Origin: Bradyrhizobium sp.
Lineage (GTDB): Bacteria > Pseudomonadota > Alphaproteobacteria > Rhizobiales > Beijerinckiaceae
Reading direction: 5' to 3'
Assembly (NCBI GenBank): GCA_004799435.1
Contig: SSMV01000089.1
Location: 31,076-95,075, forward strand
DNA length: 64,000 nucleotides
The notes beneath the pieces are model-generated. The model saw only the letters and a program-made list of their open reading frames with translations, was not told where the DNA came from and searched no databases. Every line of letters begins with the position of its first letter. Position 1 is the first letter of the stretch. This document shows positions 27,112 through 36,465 of the stretch, in pieces. The position numbers were made by a program, and so were the translations under genes.

Positions 27112-27171
27112 CGCAAATGCAAACGGCGGCCTCTGGGGCCGCCGTTTGAACGATGGTGCGGTCAAGAGGAC
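27112..27171. repeat. Direct repeat 2, copy B, overlapping the tRNA-Leu 3' end
   Basis: Intact copy of the repeat at 25904; it includes the tRNA terminator, the encoded CCA and the last 15 bases or so of the tRNA gene. Confidence 0.75.
27121..27147 (-). terminator. Terminator of tRNA-Leu
   Basis: An 11-base-pair stem AAACGGCGGCC/GGCCGCCGTTT with a five-base loop, starting seven bases past the tRNA CCA end on the minus strand and followed by GCATTTGCG. Confidence 0.7.
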
Positions 27172-27240
27172 TCGAACCTCCACCCCGGTTAAAGGACTAG
27201 CACCTCAAGCTAGCGCGTCTACCAGTTCCGCCATGACCGC
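27154..27240 (-). tRNA. tRNA-Leu (anticodon GAG)
   Basis: Read on the minus strand, the acceptor stem is GCGGTCA/TGACCGC, the D-arm region has AACTGGTAGACGCGC, the anticodon stem is CTAGC/GCTAG around the loop TTGAGGT, giving anticodon GAG, then a long variable arm typical of tRNA-Leu and the T-arm GGTTCGAGTCC. Discriminator A is followed by an encoded CCA. Length 87 with CCA. Confidence 0.95.
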
Positions 27241-27321
27241 TTCCGCCGCGCCGGCTGGGCGAAGCGAGGCGGTCGTCTAACAAATCGCCCCCGCTGTGAC
27301 AAGCACAGCCAGATCGCCGTT

Positions 27322-30300
27322 TCAGGGCCGCCGCAGCCGCCAACTCCTCACTTCGAAGGGGCTAAGCCAGCCCTCCGCCTTCGGGGCGCTCGCGCGCTCC
27401 AGGAGATCGACCGCGCCGGCCTCGCGCCAGCCTTTGGGCAGGCTGAGCGCGATGGGGCCGCGCGCGCCGCCCGGCTCATAGAGGCGCAGGATCAGCCCGT
27501 CGCCATCCTCGGCCCTCTTGAGCGCGCCCAACCCCGCCGCGACGCCCTCACAGGCGAGTGGGGCGAGGGTGGCCGGCGCGAGGCCGCGCGCCGCGGCGAC
27601 GAGCAGCGGCTGATTGAGGTCTTCGGCTTCCTCGCGCACGCCGCTCTCGCGCCAGTCGCCCGCATGCGGCATCAGCGCATAGGCGAAACGCTGCTCGCCC
27701 TCGTCGGCGAGCGGATCGGGATAGACGGGCGAGCGCACGAGGCTCAAGCCCAGCACGTGATGGCGCGCGCTATGCCCATATTTCGCGTCATTGAGCAGCG
27801 CGAGGCCGAAGCCCGGCTCGGAAAGATCGGCGAAGCGATGGCCGGGAACCTCGAATTGCGCCTCCTCCCACGAGGTGTTGACATGGGTCGGGCGCTCGAT
27901 GATTCCGAATGCGCATTCGAATGTCGCGCGCTCGGCGCGCACCGCCGCCGGCGTCAGACCGCGCAGCAAGACGCGCCGGTCGCGCCAGTCGATGAAAGTC
28001 TCGATGTCGAGCCGGCGGCCGTTGGCGCTTAGGCTATAGGTCTGGACCACGCGCGACGAACGCCAGCGCCGTTCGACGCGCAGCGCGACGCGATGCGGGC
28101 CTTTCTCGACCACGGCGATCGACTCGACGGCGCGCCATTCCTCGCCGCGGGCGGCGTAATCCTCTTCGAGATCCCAGGCGTCCCAGGCGCGCGGCTTGTC
28201 CTGCGGATAGAGCCAGAGCTGATTGCCGCGTCCGGCCAGCGCCTCGCGGCCGCTCGGCTTGTGGATCAGACTGGCGATCGCGCCATCCTCGCCGATCTCG
28301 ACCCTGAGCGTCGCGTTTTCAAGCCGGCGTCCGTCGATCGACAGGCCACTGGCTGGCCGCAGCCCGCTGCGACTGACGACCCTGATCCCCAGCGGCGCTA
28401 CGCTCTCGTCGGTCGCAATGAAAGCGTCCTTCTCCAGCGTCAGCCGCAAGGGCCGCGCCGAGAGCGACGGATTGACGATGACCAGCGCGTCGTCGAGCGC
28501 GCCCTTGGGCAGACGCGCGATCATCCCCTGAAGCGCATGGCTCTGCGCGGCGTGGGCGGCGGCGATCACGCCATCAAGTTCGGCTTCGGCGTCCGCATAG
28601 ACTTCGCGAATGCTCGAGCCGGGCAGAATGTCATGGAACTGGTTCTTCAACAGCACGCGCCATTGCGGCTCAAGACTCTCGGGCGCCGGCGCGCCGATGA
28701 GATGCGCGAGCGACGCCGCCGTCTCCGCTGCAGTCAGCGCCGCTTCGGCGCGGCGATTGCGGCGCTTGACGCCGCTCTGGGTCGTCAGCGTCGCGCGATG
28801 CAGTTCGAGATAGATTTCGCCGCGCCAGATTGGCGTCGCCGCGTCGGCGCCATCATGGGCGCGGGCGAAGAAGGCGTCGACCCGCTGCCAGTGTGCGCTC
28901 GGCAGCGCCGGCAGTTCGCGCATCAGGCGCTCATTGTCGATCCATTGCGGCGTCGGGCCGCCGCCGCCATCGCCATAGCCCACCGCGAGCAGCGTCTCGG
29001 GATGACGGGTCTTGGCGCGATAATTGGTCCAGGTCGGCGCGACGCAGGCCGGCCGCGCCTCGCCATTATAGCCCTCCACCGGATTGTCGAATGTGTGGGC
29101 GAGCACGCGACTGCCGTCGAGCCCTTCCCACCAGAAGAGATCATGGGGGAACCTGTTGGTCTCGCTCCAGGTCACCTTGATGGTGAGAAAGGAGTCGATC
29201 CCGCCCTGGCGCAGGAGTTGTGGCAGAGCAGGGGAGAAGCCGAAACAATCGGGCAGCCAGCACACGCGATGGCTCGCGCCGAAGACGCGCTCGAAATAGC
29301 GCTGGCCGTAGAGGATTTGGCGCGCCAGGCTCTCGCCGCAGGGCATATTGGTGTCGGGCTCGACCCACATGCCGCCGATTGTTTCCCATTGGCCGCTCGC
29401 GACGCGCGCGCCGATCGCGGCAAAGAGCGCCGGATCGTCGGCCTCGGTCTGCGCATAGAATTGCGCGCTCGACTGGTTGAAGCGGAATTCGGGCGCGTCT
29501 TTCATCAGCGCCAGCACGGTATGGAAGCTGCGCCTGAGCTTGCGGCGCGTCTCGTCATAGGGCCAGAGCCAGGCGAGATCGATATGGGCGTGGCCGGTCA
29601 TCGCGACCTCGCCCTGCGGCGGGAAACGCTGCTTGAGCGCGGCAAGGCGCTCGCTCAGCGTCGCGTCCGCCGCGGCGACACTGGCCCGCTCGGCCTCGTT
29701 GAGCGGCGCCGGATCGGCTTTGGTCGCCGGCCGGCGCCAGATGCTTTGCTGGCCGGGCGAAGCGGCGACCCGCGCGATGTAATCTTCCGTCGTCGACGGC
29801 CAGTCGAGCCCGCGCAGCGCCGCTTCCGCCGCTTCGATGAGATGCGGCGCGACCTCGTGACTGGCGAGCGTCTCGGCCGCCTCGACGACCATGGCGAGCC
29901 GGTCCGCGAAACGAATGAGCGCGGGTTCGAGCCGGATGAGCGCCGCGCGCTGCAGACGCGGTTCGGCGACCGGCTGTCCGAAAGGCCGGCGCGCGACGCT
30001 TTCGGCTTCAATGGCGAAGCGGCGCGCGGCGAGCGGAAATATCTGATGATTGACGTCGAGGCCGAAGGAAACGCCGGCGCCGTCCTCGTAGCGAAGCGTC
30101 AGCAGGCTTTCGCCGCCAAGATCGAGTGACAGACGCGCATCTTCGAGCGCCCAATCTTTGGGCAAGGCGCCCTGCGCGGCGAAACTGACGAGGCCCTCGC
30201 GCGTCGGCCAGGGCGCGCCAAGCGCGATCGGCGCGCCGTTGCAGCGCCAGCCGTCGATGTCGAGGCTATCGCGAATGCGCCAATGGCCGAGTTCGCGCTG

Positions 30301-30345
30301 GCGCGTCTGCAGGCGCTCGAGGCGTTGATCGAATCGCAGCGTCAT
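27322..30345 (-). CDS. Alpha-mannosidase, glycoside hydrolase family 38
   Basis: A 1007-residue GH38 enzyme that removes alpha-linked mannose. The zinc/active-site motif is TGHAHIDLAWLWPYDETRRK near residue 256; RFNQSSAQFYA, GGMWVEPDTNMPCGESLARQ and the probable nucleophile region CWLPDCFGFSPALPQLL follow, then a long C-terminal beta-sandwich domain (DIETFIDWRDRRVLLR, AFGIIERPTHVNTSW). No signal peptide, so probably cytoplasmic as in many bacterial members. Its stop is about 80 bases from tRNA-Leu. Its natural substrate is unknown, but a mannose-containing glycan made nearby is conceivable. Confidence 0.95.
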   Translation of the reverse strand: MTLRFDQRLERLQTRQRELGHWRIRDSLDIDGWRCNGAPIALGAPWPTREGLVSFAAQGALPKDWALEDARLSLDLGGESLLTLRYEDGAGVSFGLDVNHQIFPLAARRFAIEAESVARRPFGQPVAEPRLQRAALIRLEPALIRFADRLAMVVEAAETLASHEVAPHLIEAAEAALRGLDWPSTTEDYIARVAASPGQQSIWRRPATKADPAPLNEAERASVAAADATLSERLAALKQRFPPQGEVAMTGHAHIDLAWLWPYDETRRKLRRSFHTVLALMKDAPEFRFNQSSAQFYAQTEADDPALFAAIGARVASGQWETIGGMWVEPDTNMPCGESLARQILYGQRYFERVFGASHRVCWLPDCFGFSPALPQLLRQGGIDSFLTIKVTWSETNRFPHDLFWWEGLDGSRVLAHTFDNPVEGYNGEARPACVAPTWTNYRAKTRHPETLLAVGYGDGGGGPTPQWIDNERLMRELPALPSAHWQRVDAFFARAHDGADAATPIWRGEIYLELHRATLTTQSGVKRRNRRAEAALTAAETAASLAHLIGAPAPESLEPQWRVLLKNQFHDILPGSSIREVYADAEAELDGVIAAAHAAQSHALQGMIARLPKGALDDALVIVNPSLSARPLRLTLEKDAFIATDESVAPLGIRVVSRSGLRPASGLSIDGRRLENATLRVEIGEDGAIASLIHKPSGREALAGRGNQLWLYPQDKPRAWDAWDLEEDYAARGEEWRAVESIAVVEKGPHRVALRVERRWRSSRVVQTYSLSANGRRLDIETFIDWRDRRVLLRGLTPAAVRAERATFECAFGIIERPTHVNTSWEEAQFEVPGHRFADLSEPGFGLALLNDAKYGHSARHHVLGLSLVRSPVYPDPLADEGEQRFAYALMPHAGDWRESGVREEAEDLNQPLLVAAARGLAPATLAPLACEGVAAGLGALKRAEDGDGLILRLYEPGGARGPIALSLPKGWREAGAVDLLERASAPKAEGWLSPFEVRSWRLRRP

Positions 30346-30488
30346 GGCGTCGTCCTCCCGACCGGCGCCTCTTGTAGCGGCGCGGAACGGGTTTCGTCAT
30401 CGGGCAGAATCGAATATCTGGGGGCGCTGGCGCGAGCGCCCCGGTTCTGAAATAGTCCGGCCGCTTGTGGAATCGTGAAGGGCGAGAG

Positions 30489-31775
30489 ATGGGGCGGACG
30501 ACCCGAATTCTGGCGGTCCTGCTGATCGCGGCGTTGGCGCTGTTCGCCGCGACGCGGCTTGGCTTGGCGCCCGCGCCCCTGGCGGCGCTCGCCGTGGTGG
30601 TGGCGATCGTCTGCGCGCTGCTACTGATCGTCCGCGCGCTGCCGCTCGGGGCGCGCCGCCCGACTGTATTTACGATCGTTTTTATCTTTCTCGTCGCGCT
30701 AATCGGCGGTTTTTCTTATTTTGAGTTCGTCCTCAAGCCGCAATTCATCAAAACCGCGATCAGCGCCGCTTTCGCGCCCAAGCCGACCACGGTCGCGGTC
30801 GAGGAAGCGAAAGTCGAGCAATGGCCGCCGCTGCTCGACGCGATCGGCACGTTGCGCGCCTATCAGGGCGTGGTCGTCGCGCCGCAAGTCGCCGGCGTGG
30901 TGTCGGCGATCCATTTTGAATCGGGCGACGATGTCGCCGCCGGCGCGCCGCTGGTCGATCTCGACACCTCCGTCGAGGAGGCCGATCTCGCTAGTGGAAT
31001 CGCCCAGCTCAAAAACGCCAATGTCTCGCTCGACCGGGCGCGCACGCTGATCGCCAGCGGCAACACGCCGCAATCGACGGTCGACGCGGCGGTGGCGACA
31101 CGCGATTCGGCCGCCGCTTCGGTGGAGCACAGCAAGGCGGTCATCGCTCAGAAAAAGATCGTCGCGCCCTTCGCCGGTCGGCTCGGCCTGCGCACGGTCG
31201 ATATCGGACAATATGTCGCCGCCGGGGCCAGCCTGACGACCTTGCAGCGGCTCGATCCGATCTATGTCGACTTCTCGGCGCCGGAGGGCGCGCTGGCGAC
31301 GCTCGCCGCCGGTCAGCAGACCGATGTTTCGGTCGACTCTCAGCCGGGCCGCACATTCACCGGCAAGGTCGTCGCCATCGACGCCCGCGTCAGCGCCGAC
31401 TCGCGCAATGTGTCGGTGCGCGCCGAACTGGCCAATCCGGACCATAAGTTGCTGCCTGGAATGTATGCTCAGGTCACGGTCACGACGGGCGCGCCGGCCG
31501 ATGTGCTGACGCTGCCCCGAACCGCGATTGTCTCCAGCCTCTATGGCGACAATGTCTTCGTCGTCGTGCCCGGGCCCGACAACAAGGGGCTGATCGTCGA
31601 TCGCCGTTTCGTTCATGTCGGCGCGACGCGCGGCGAGCGCATCGCCATCGTCGACGGCGTGAAGGCCGGGGACAAGGTGGTGAGCGCCGGCCAGATCAAG
31701 CTGCAGCCCAATTCGCCGGTGGTGATCGACCCGACCGGCGCATTGCCGCCGCCGGCAGAAACGCCCAGACCGTGA
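30489..31775 (+). CDS. RND efflux periplasmic adaptor (membrane fusion protein) with extended N-terminal membrane region
   Basis: A 428-residue HlyD/AcrA-type adaptor. The barrel-sandwich lipoyl parts are GTLRAYQGVVVAPQVAGVVSAIHFESGDDV and KKIVAPFAGRLGLRTVDIGQYVAAG, separated by a helical hairpin (ADLASGIAQLKNANVSLDRARTL), then the beta-barrel domain (LLPGMYAQVTVTTG). Unusually, about 90 N-terminal residues hold three hydrophobic segments (about 7-25, 28-52, 58-78) rather than one anchor. The ATG at MGRTTR follows GGGCGAGAG. The permease gene starts 10 bases downstream. Confidence 0.93.
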   Translation: MGRTTRILAVLLIAALALFAATRLGLAPAPLAALAVVVAIVCALLLIVRALPLGARRPTVFTIVFIFLVALIGGFSYFEFVLKPQFIKTAISAAFAPKPTTVAVEEAKVEQWPPLLDAIGTLRAYQGVVVAPQVAGVVSAIHFESGDDVAAGAPLVDLDTSVEEADLASGIAQLKNANVSLDRARTLIASGNTPQSTVDAAVATRDSAAASVEHSKAVIAQKKIVAPFAGRLGLRTVDIGQYVAAGASLTTLQRLDPIYVDFSAPEGALATLAAGQQTDVSVDSQPGRTFTGKVVAIDARVSADSRNVSVRAELANPDHKLLPGMYAQVTVTTGAPADVLTLPRTAIVSSLYGDNVFVVVPGPDNKGLIVDRRFVHVGATRGERIAIVDGVKAGDKVVSAGQIKLQPNSPVVIDPTGALPPPAETPRP

Positions 31776-31785
31776 TGGCGCGCGC

Positions 31786-34700
31786 ATGAACGCCTTCACC
31801 GATCTCTTCATTCGCCGCCCCGTCTTGGCGAGCGTCGTCAGCTTGTTGATCCTGCTGATCGGCGGGGTCGCCGGGCTGAAGCTGCAAGTCCGGCAATTTC
31901 CGGAAACGCCAAACACGACAATCACGATCACCACCACCTATCCCGGCGCGGCGGCCGACGTCATCAAGGGCTTCATAACGACGCCCATCGAACAGGCGGT
32001 GGCGAGCGCCGAAGGCATCGACACGCTGGTTTCGACATCCCAGCAGAACGTCTCGACGATCGTCCTCAATCTGCGGCTCGACGCCAACCCCGATCGGGCG
32101 ATGGCGGATACGCTCTCCAAGGTCAATCAGGTGCGCGGCCTGCTGCCGCGCGAGGCCAATGATCCCTCTGTCGTCAAGCAGACGGGGCAGGGCTTCGCGC
32201 TGATGTACCTGTCCTTCAATTCGACGGTGATGTCGGCCTCGCAGATCACCGACTATCTCACGCGCGTCGTGCAGCCGCGACTGCAGACGGTCGATGGCGT
32301 CGCCAATGCGCAGATTCTCGGCGGCCAGGTTTTTGCGATGCGCATCTGGCTCGATCCGACGCGAATGGCGGCGCTTGGCGTGACCGCCAACGACGTGCGC
32401 AATGCGCTTGCCGCCAATAATTTCACCACCGCCGCCGGTGAGGTGAAAAGCGACTACACCCAGATCAGCGTCAACGCGCTGACCTCGCTCGATAGCGCGG
32501 AGGCGTTCGGGCGCCTGGTGGTCGCGACCCATGGCGACGCTTTGGTGCGGCTTGGCCAGGTGGCGAAAATCGAACTCGGGCCGCAAAGCTCGGACAGTTC
32601 GTCAGTGTTCGATGGCCTCAAGGCGGTGTTCATCGGCGTCTATGGCACGCCCGAAGCCAATCCGCTGACCGTGATCGACGGCATCAGGGCGATCACGCCA
32701 AGCATCGTCAATCAACTGCCCGCCGGCCTCAACGCGACAATCGCCTACGACTCGACCGCATTCATTCGCTCCTCGATCGCCGAGGTCGCCAAAACGCTCG
32801 CCGAGGCGGCGATCATCGTTATCATCGTCATCTTCCTGTTTCTCGGCAATCTGCGCTCGACCTTCATTCCGATCGTGACGATTCCGCTGTCGCTGGTCGG
32901 CGTGATGATCGCGCTGCTGGCGCTCGGCTATTCGATCAACCTCCTTACGCTTCTTGCCCTGGTGCTCGGCATCGGACTTGTCGTCGACGACGCCATCGTC
33001 GTGGTGGAGAACATCTACCGCCACATCGAAGACGGCATGACCCCATTCGACTCGGCGATTCGCGGCGCCCATGAGATCGCGCTGCCGATCGTGGCGATGA
33101 CGATCACGCTCGCCGCAGTCTACGCGCCCATCGGCTTCGTCTCCGGCGTCACCGGCGTGCTGTTTCGCGAATTCGCCTTCACGCTCGCCGGCGCGGTGGT
33201 CGTCTCGGGCTTCATTGCGCTGACTCTGTCGCCGATGATGTGCTCCAGGCTGCTACGCCACGAAACGAAGAAGGGGTGGTTCGCCAGCCTCGTCGATCGC
33301 AGTTTCGACGGTCTGCGTCGCGCCTATCACCGCCGGCTGCACAGCACGCTCAATTTTCGTGCGCTGACGGTGCTGATCCTGCTCGGCGTGCTCGGCCTGG
33401 CCGGCGTCATGTATCTTTCGACGCCGCGCGAACTGGCGCCCGAAGAGGATCAGGGCATCCTGCTGACGCTGATCAAGGCGCCGCAGATCGGCGATCTCGA
33501 TTACACCGAGCAGGCGACGCAGAAGTTCTTCAGTGAGGCGAGCACGGTCCCCGAAATCCAGCACACTTTCATCATCAACGGATTTCCGAGCGTTCGCGCC
33601 GGTTTCGCCGGCCTGCTGCTGAAGCCATGGGATCAGCGCACGCGCAATCAGAAGCAGGTGCTCGGCGCGCTGGGGCCGAAATTCCTCGCCGTGCCGCAAG
33701 CCCAGGTGCAAGCCTTCTCGCCGCCGGCGCTGCCCGGTTCCAGCGGCGGCCCGCCGATGCAGTTCGTCATCCGCACCACCGGCGATTACGCCACGCTGGC
33801 CGATGTCGCGCTCAAGATGCAGCAGGCGGCGCGCGAAAGCGGGCTCTTCCTGTTCACCGACGTCGATCTCAAATTCGACACGCCGCAATATGTGTTCAAG
33901 ATCGACGCCGACAAGGCCAATCGCATCGGCGTCAACATGCAGGACATCGGCACCGCGCTCTCGACGATGCTCGGCGGCAATTACGTCAATCTGTTCAGCC
34001 TCTATGGGCGGAGCTATCAGGTGATCCCGCAGGCGCCGCGCGCCTTCCGCCTGACGCCGGACTGGCTGACCCGCTATCAAGTTCGCGCCGCGAATGGCGA
34101 ACTCGTGCCGCTGTCGGCGGTCGCGAGCGTTTCGCAAGAGATTCAGCCCAACGGGCTGACGAGTTTTCAGCAGCTCAATTCGGCGACCCTGTCGGGCGTG
34201 CCCTTTCCCGGCCGCACGCTGGGCGAGGCGCTCGATTTCCTCAAGGCGAAATCGGCGTCGATTTTCCCCGAAGGCTATAGCTATGATTTCCAGGGCGACT
34301 CGCGCCAATACGAGCAGGAAGGCAATTCGCTCGTCTATGTGTTCGTCTTTGCGCTGATCGTTATCTATCTCGTGCTGGCCGCCCAATATGAGAGCTTCCG
34401 CGATCCCCTCATCATTCTGATCGCGCTGCCGACCGCGCTATTTGGCGCCCTGCTGCCGCTTAGCGCCGGCAGCATGTTCGGCGCAGCCAGCATCAATATC
34501 TATTCGCAGATCGGCCTGGTCACGCTGATTGGCCTGATTTCCAAGCACGGCATTCTGATGGTCGATTTCGCCAACCGGCTGCAAGAGACTCAAGGGATGG
34601 GGCGGCGCGAAGCGATCGAAGAAGCGGCCTCGGTGCGCCTGCGCCCGATCCTGATGACGACGGCGGCGATGGTGGCCGGCATGATCCCGCTCATTCTGGC

Positions 34701-34908
34701 TTCGGGCGCCGGCGCCGCCTCGCGCTTCAACATCGGCGTGACGATTTTCTTCGGCATGGCGGTCGGCACGCTGTTTACGCTGTTCGTCACGCCGGCGATC
34801 TACACCTTCCTTGCCCGCGACCATGCTGCGGCGATCGCGCGGGAGCGCGCGGCCGGCCATATCGCCGGGCCGCCGCCCGACGCGCCGCCGCAAGGTTCGC
34901 ACGCTTAA
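31786..34908 (+). CDS. RND family multidrug efflux permease (AcrB/MdtB-like)
   Basis: A 1040-residue inner-membrane proton antiporter of the HAE1 family. It starts with FTDLFIRRPVLASVVSLLILLIGG, has the duplicated 12-helix plan with two large periplasmic loops, and shows the proton-relay region LALVLGIGLVVDDAIVVVENIYRH in helix 4 (paired Asp). Late helices include LYLVLAAQYESF-like VIYLVLAAQYESFRDPLII and GLISKHGILMVDFAN. It forms a two-gene operon with the adaptor; no outer-membrane factor is nearby, so TolC-type channels must come from elsewhere. Confidence 0.96.
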   Translation: MNAFTDLFIRRPVLASVVSLLILLIGGVAGLKLQVRQFPETPNTTITITTTYPGAAADVIKGFITTPIEQAVASAEGIDTLVSTSQQNVSTIVLNLRLDANPDRAMADTLSKVNQVRGLLPREANDPSVVKQTGQGFALMYLSFNSTVMSASQITDYLTRVVQPRLQTVDGVANAQILGGQVFAMRIWLDPTRMAALGVTANDVRNALAANNFTTAAGEVKSDYTQISVNALTSLDSAEAFGRLVVATHGDALVRLGQVAKIELGPQSSDSSSVFDGLKAVFIGVYGTPEANPLTVIDGIRAITPSIVNQLPAGLNATIAYDSTAFIRSSIAEVAKTLAEAAIIVIIVIFLFLGNLRSTFIPIVTIPLSLVGVMIALLALGYSINLLTLLALVLGIGLVVDDAIVVVENIYRHIEDGMTPFDSAIRGAHEIALPIVAMTITLAAVYAPIGFVSGVTGVLFREFAFTLAGAVVVSGFIALTLSPMMCSRLLRHETKKGWFASLVDRSFDGLRRAYHRRLHSTLNFRALTVLILLGVLGLAGVMYLSTPRELAPEEDQGILLTLIKAPQIGDLDYTEQATQKFFSEASTVPEIQHTFIINGFPSVRAGFAGLLLKPWDQRTRNQKQVLGALGPKFLAVPQAQVQAFSPPALPGSSGGPPMQFVIRTTGDYATLADVALKMQQAARESGLFLFTDVDLKFDTPQYVFKIDADKANRIGVNMQDIGTALSTMLGGNYVNLFSLYGRSYQVIPQAPRAFRLTPDWLTRYQVRAANGELVPLSAVASVSQEIQPNGLTSFQQLNSATLSGVPFPGRTLGEALDFLKAKSASIFPEGYSYDFQGDSRQYEQEGNSLVYVFVFALIVIYLVLAAQYESFRDPLIILIALPTALFGALLPLSAGSMFGAASINIYSQIGLVTLIGLISKHGILMVDFANRLQETQGMGRREAIEEAASVRLRPILMTTAAMVAGMIPLILASGAGAASRFNIGVTIFFGMAVGTLFTLFVTPAIYTFLARDHAAAIARERAAGHIAGPPPDAPPQGSHA

Positions 34909-34953
34909 GGGGCTGTAGCCGCGCCCGCCGGGCGCGGGCGCCGATTTGGCGAG

Positions 34954-34982
34954 TTGCGCCCCCGGCCCATCCCTGCTATCTG
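34954..34982 (+). promoter_or_regulatory. Possible sigma-70-type promoter for rplK-rplA
   Basis: TTGCGC, 17 bases, TATCTG, located about 130 bases before the rplK start. The leader that follows is GC-rich with several short stems; a leader that responds to L1 or L11 is possible but not shown. Confidence 0.35.
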
Positions 34983-35110
34983 GCGGCCCCTAAACCCGTG
35001 GAAGAATGCCCGGTCGCCAGCCGGGGCTCACATTCGCACCACGAACCTGCAACCTGGCGCAGCCGACGGAGCCTCGCTCCGCAGGTCGCGCCAATTTCGG
35101 AGCAGAGCTC

Positions 35111-35557
35111 ATGGCGAAGAAAATCGCCGGCTATATCAAGCTGCAAGTCCCGGCCGGGGCGGCCAATCCGTCGCCCCCGATCGGTCCCGCGCTCGGCCAG
35201 CGCGGCCTCAACATCATGGAATTCTGCAAGGCCTTCAATGCGCGCACCGCGCAGATGGAGAAGGGCGCGCCGATCCCGGTGGTCATCACCGCCTATCAGG
35301 ATCGCTCCTTCACCTTCGAGATGCGTCAGCCGCCGGTGACCTTCTTTCTCAAGAAGGCGGCCGGGCTCAAGCTCGGCAAGAAGCCCGCTTCCGGCGCCAA
35401 GACGCCGGGTCGCGGCTTCGTCGGCAAGGTGACCAAGGCGCAGGTCAAGGAAATCGCGGAGAAGAAGATCGTCGATCTCAACTGCGACACGATCGAATCG
35501 GCGATGAAGATGATTGAAGGCTCCGCCCGTTCGATGGGCCTCGAGGTGGTGGGGTAA
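35111..35557 (+). CDS. rplK: 50S ribosomal protein L11
   Basis: A 148-residue L11, part of the GTPase-associated region of the large subunit. Recognised by [32 protein letters not shown] and the C-terminal RNA-binding part [19 protein letters not shown]...[12 protein letters not shown]. The ORF track extends upstream, but the [10 protein letters not shown] start is conserved; ribosome site is GGAGCAGAG. Three bases separate it from rplA. Confidence 0.99.
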   Translation: MAKKIAGYIKLQVPAGAANPSPPIGPALGQRGLNIMEFCKAFNARTAQMEKGAPIPVVITAYQDRSFTFEMRQPPVTFFLKKAAGLKLGKKPASGAKTPGRGFVGKVTKAQVKEIAEKKIVDLNCDTIESAMKMIEGSARSMGLEVVG

Positions 35558-35560
35558 GCC

Positions 35561-36274
35561 ATGACTCAGCACGGCAAGAGAATCCGCAAGAGCCGCGAGG
35601 CGGTCGAACGCACCCGGCTTTACAAGCTCGACGACGCGGTGAAACTGGTGAAGACCAACGCCAGCGCAAAATTCGACGAGACGGTCGAGATCGCCATCAA
35701 CCTCGGCGTCGATCCCAAGCACGCCGACCAGATGGTGCGCGGCGTCGTCAATCTGCCCAATGGCACCGGCCGCACGCTCAAGGTCGCGGTGTTCGCTCGC
35801 GGCGCCAAGGCCGATGAAGCGCGCGCCGCCGGCGCCGACATTGTCGGCGCTGAAGATCTGGTGACGACAGTCTCGGGCGGCGCGATCGACTTCGATCGCT
35901 GCATCGCCACCCCGGACATGATGCCGCTGGTCGGCCGGCTCGGCAAAGTGCTCGGCCCGCGCGGCTTGATGCCCAATCCGAAGGTCGGCACCGTGACGAT
36001 GGACATCGCCACGGCGGTCAAAGCCTCGAAGGGCGGGGCGGTCGAGTTCCGCGCCGAAAAGGCCGGTATCATCCAGGGCTCGGTCGGCAAGGCGTCCTTT
36101 GAAGAGGCCAAGCTCGCCGAAAACATTCGTGCCTTCGTCGATGCGGTCAATCGCGCTCGCCCCGCCGGCGCCAAGGGCAGCTATCTGCTGCGCGCCGCGA
36201 TCGCCTCGACCATGGGGCCCGGCGTCAAGCTCGATCTGTCGACGCTGACGACGGCGGCGCAAGTCGGCACGTAA
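35561..36274 (+). CDS. rplA: 50S ribosomal protein L1
   Basis: A 237-residue L1 of the ribosomal stalk, also a translational repressor of its own operon in many bacteria. Motifs include [25 protein letters not shown] and the L1 signature [18 protein letters not shown]. It directly follows rplK and is closed by a strong hairpin; rplJ is not downstream. Confidence 0.99.
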   Translation: MTQHGKRIRKSREAVERTRLYKLDDAVKLVKTNASAKFDETVEIAINLGVDPKHADQMVRGVVNLPNGTGRTLKVAVFARGAKADEARAAGADIVGAEDLVTTVSGGAIDFDRCIATPDMMPLVGRLGKVLGPRGLMPNPKVGTVTMDIATAVKASKGGAVEFRAEKAGIIQGSVGKASFEEAKLAENIRAFVDAVNRARPAGAKGSYLLRAAIASTMGPGVKLDLSTLTTAAQVGT

Positions 36275-36301
36275 AGGCGGCGCGAGTCTCAAGAATTTAG
36301 C

Positions 36302-36333
36302 GGCGCCGGAGCGACCCTCCGGCGCCGTTTGCG
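36302..36333 (+). terminator. Terminator after rplA
   Basis: A 10-base-pair GC-rich stem GGCGCCGGAG/CTCCGGCGCC with a five-base loop followed by GTTTGCG, 27 bases past the rplA stop. Confidence 0.7.
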
Positions 36334-36465
36334 TTTGCGACCTCAGGGCCGGGCAGGGGAGTGCGTGCGGGCCGCTCGGCCAGCCCGTCTCGCGTCGGCG
36401 CGCGGCTTGGCCTATAGATGCGGCGCCGGCGCGTCGCAGCCCGCTGGCGCTGGAGGGCGCGCCTC

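Larger units (their letters stand above)
26726..27153. other. Gene-free accessory stretch with repeat copies B
   Basis: About 430 bases without a convincing gene; the short plus-strand ORFs here have no recognisable content. It contains copy B of direct repeat 1 (26991-27049) and copy B of direct repeat 2, which runs into tRNA-Leu. Confidence 0.5.

Noticed and set aside
26757-27280. Plus-strand ORFs of 69 and 145 codons before tRNA-Leu
   Set aside because: No ribosome site or protein-like composition; one runs across the tRNA gene.
28093-30129. 678-codon plus-strand ORF opposite the alpha-mannosidase
   Set aside because: Antisense shadow of the GH38 gene.
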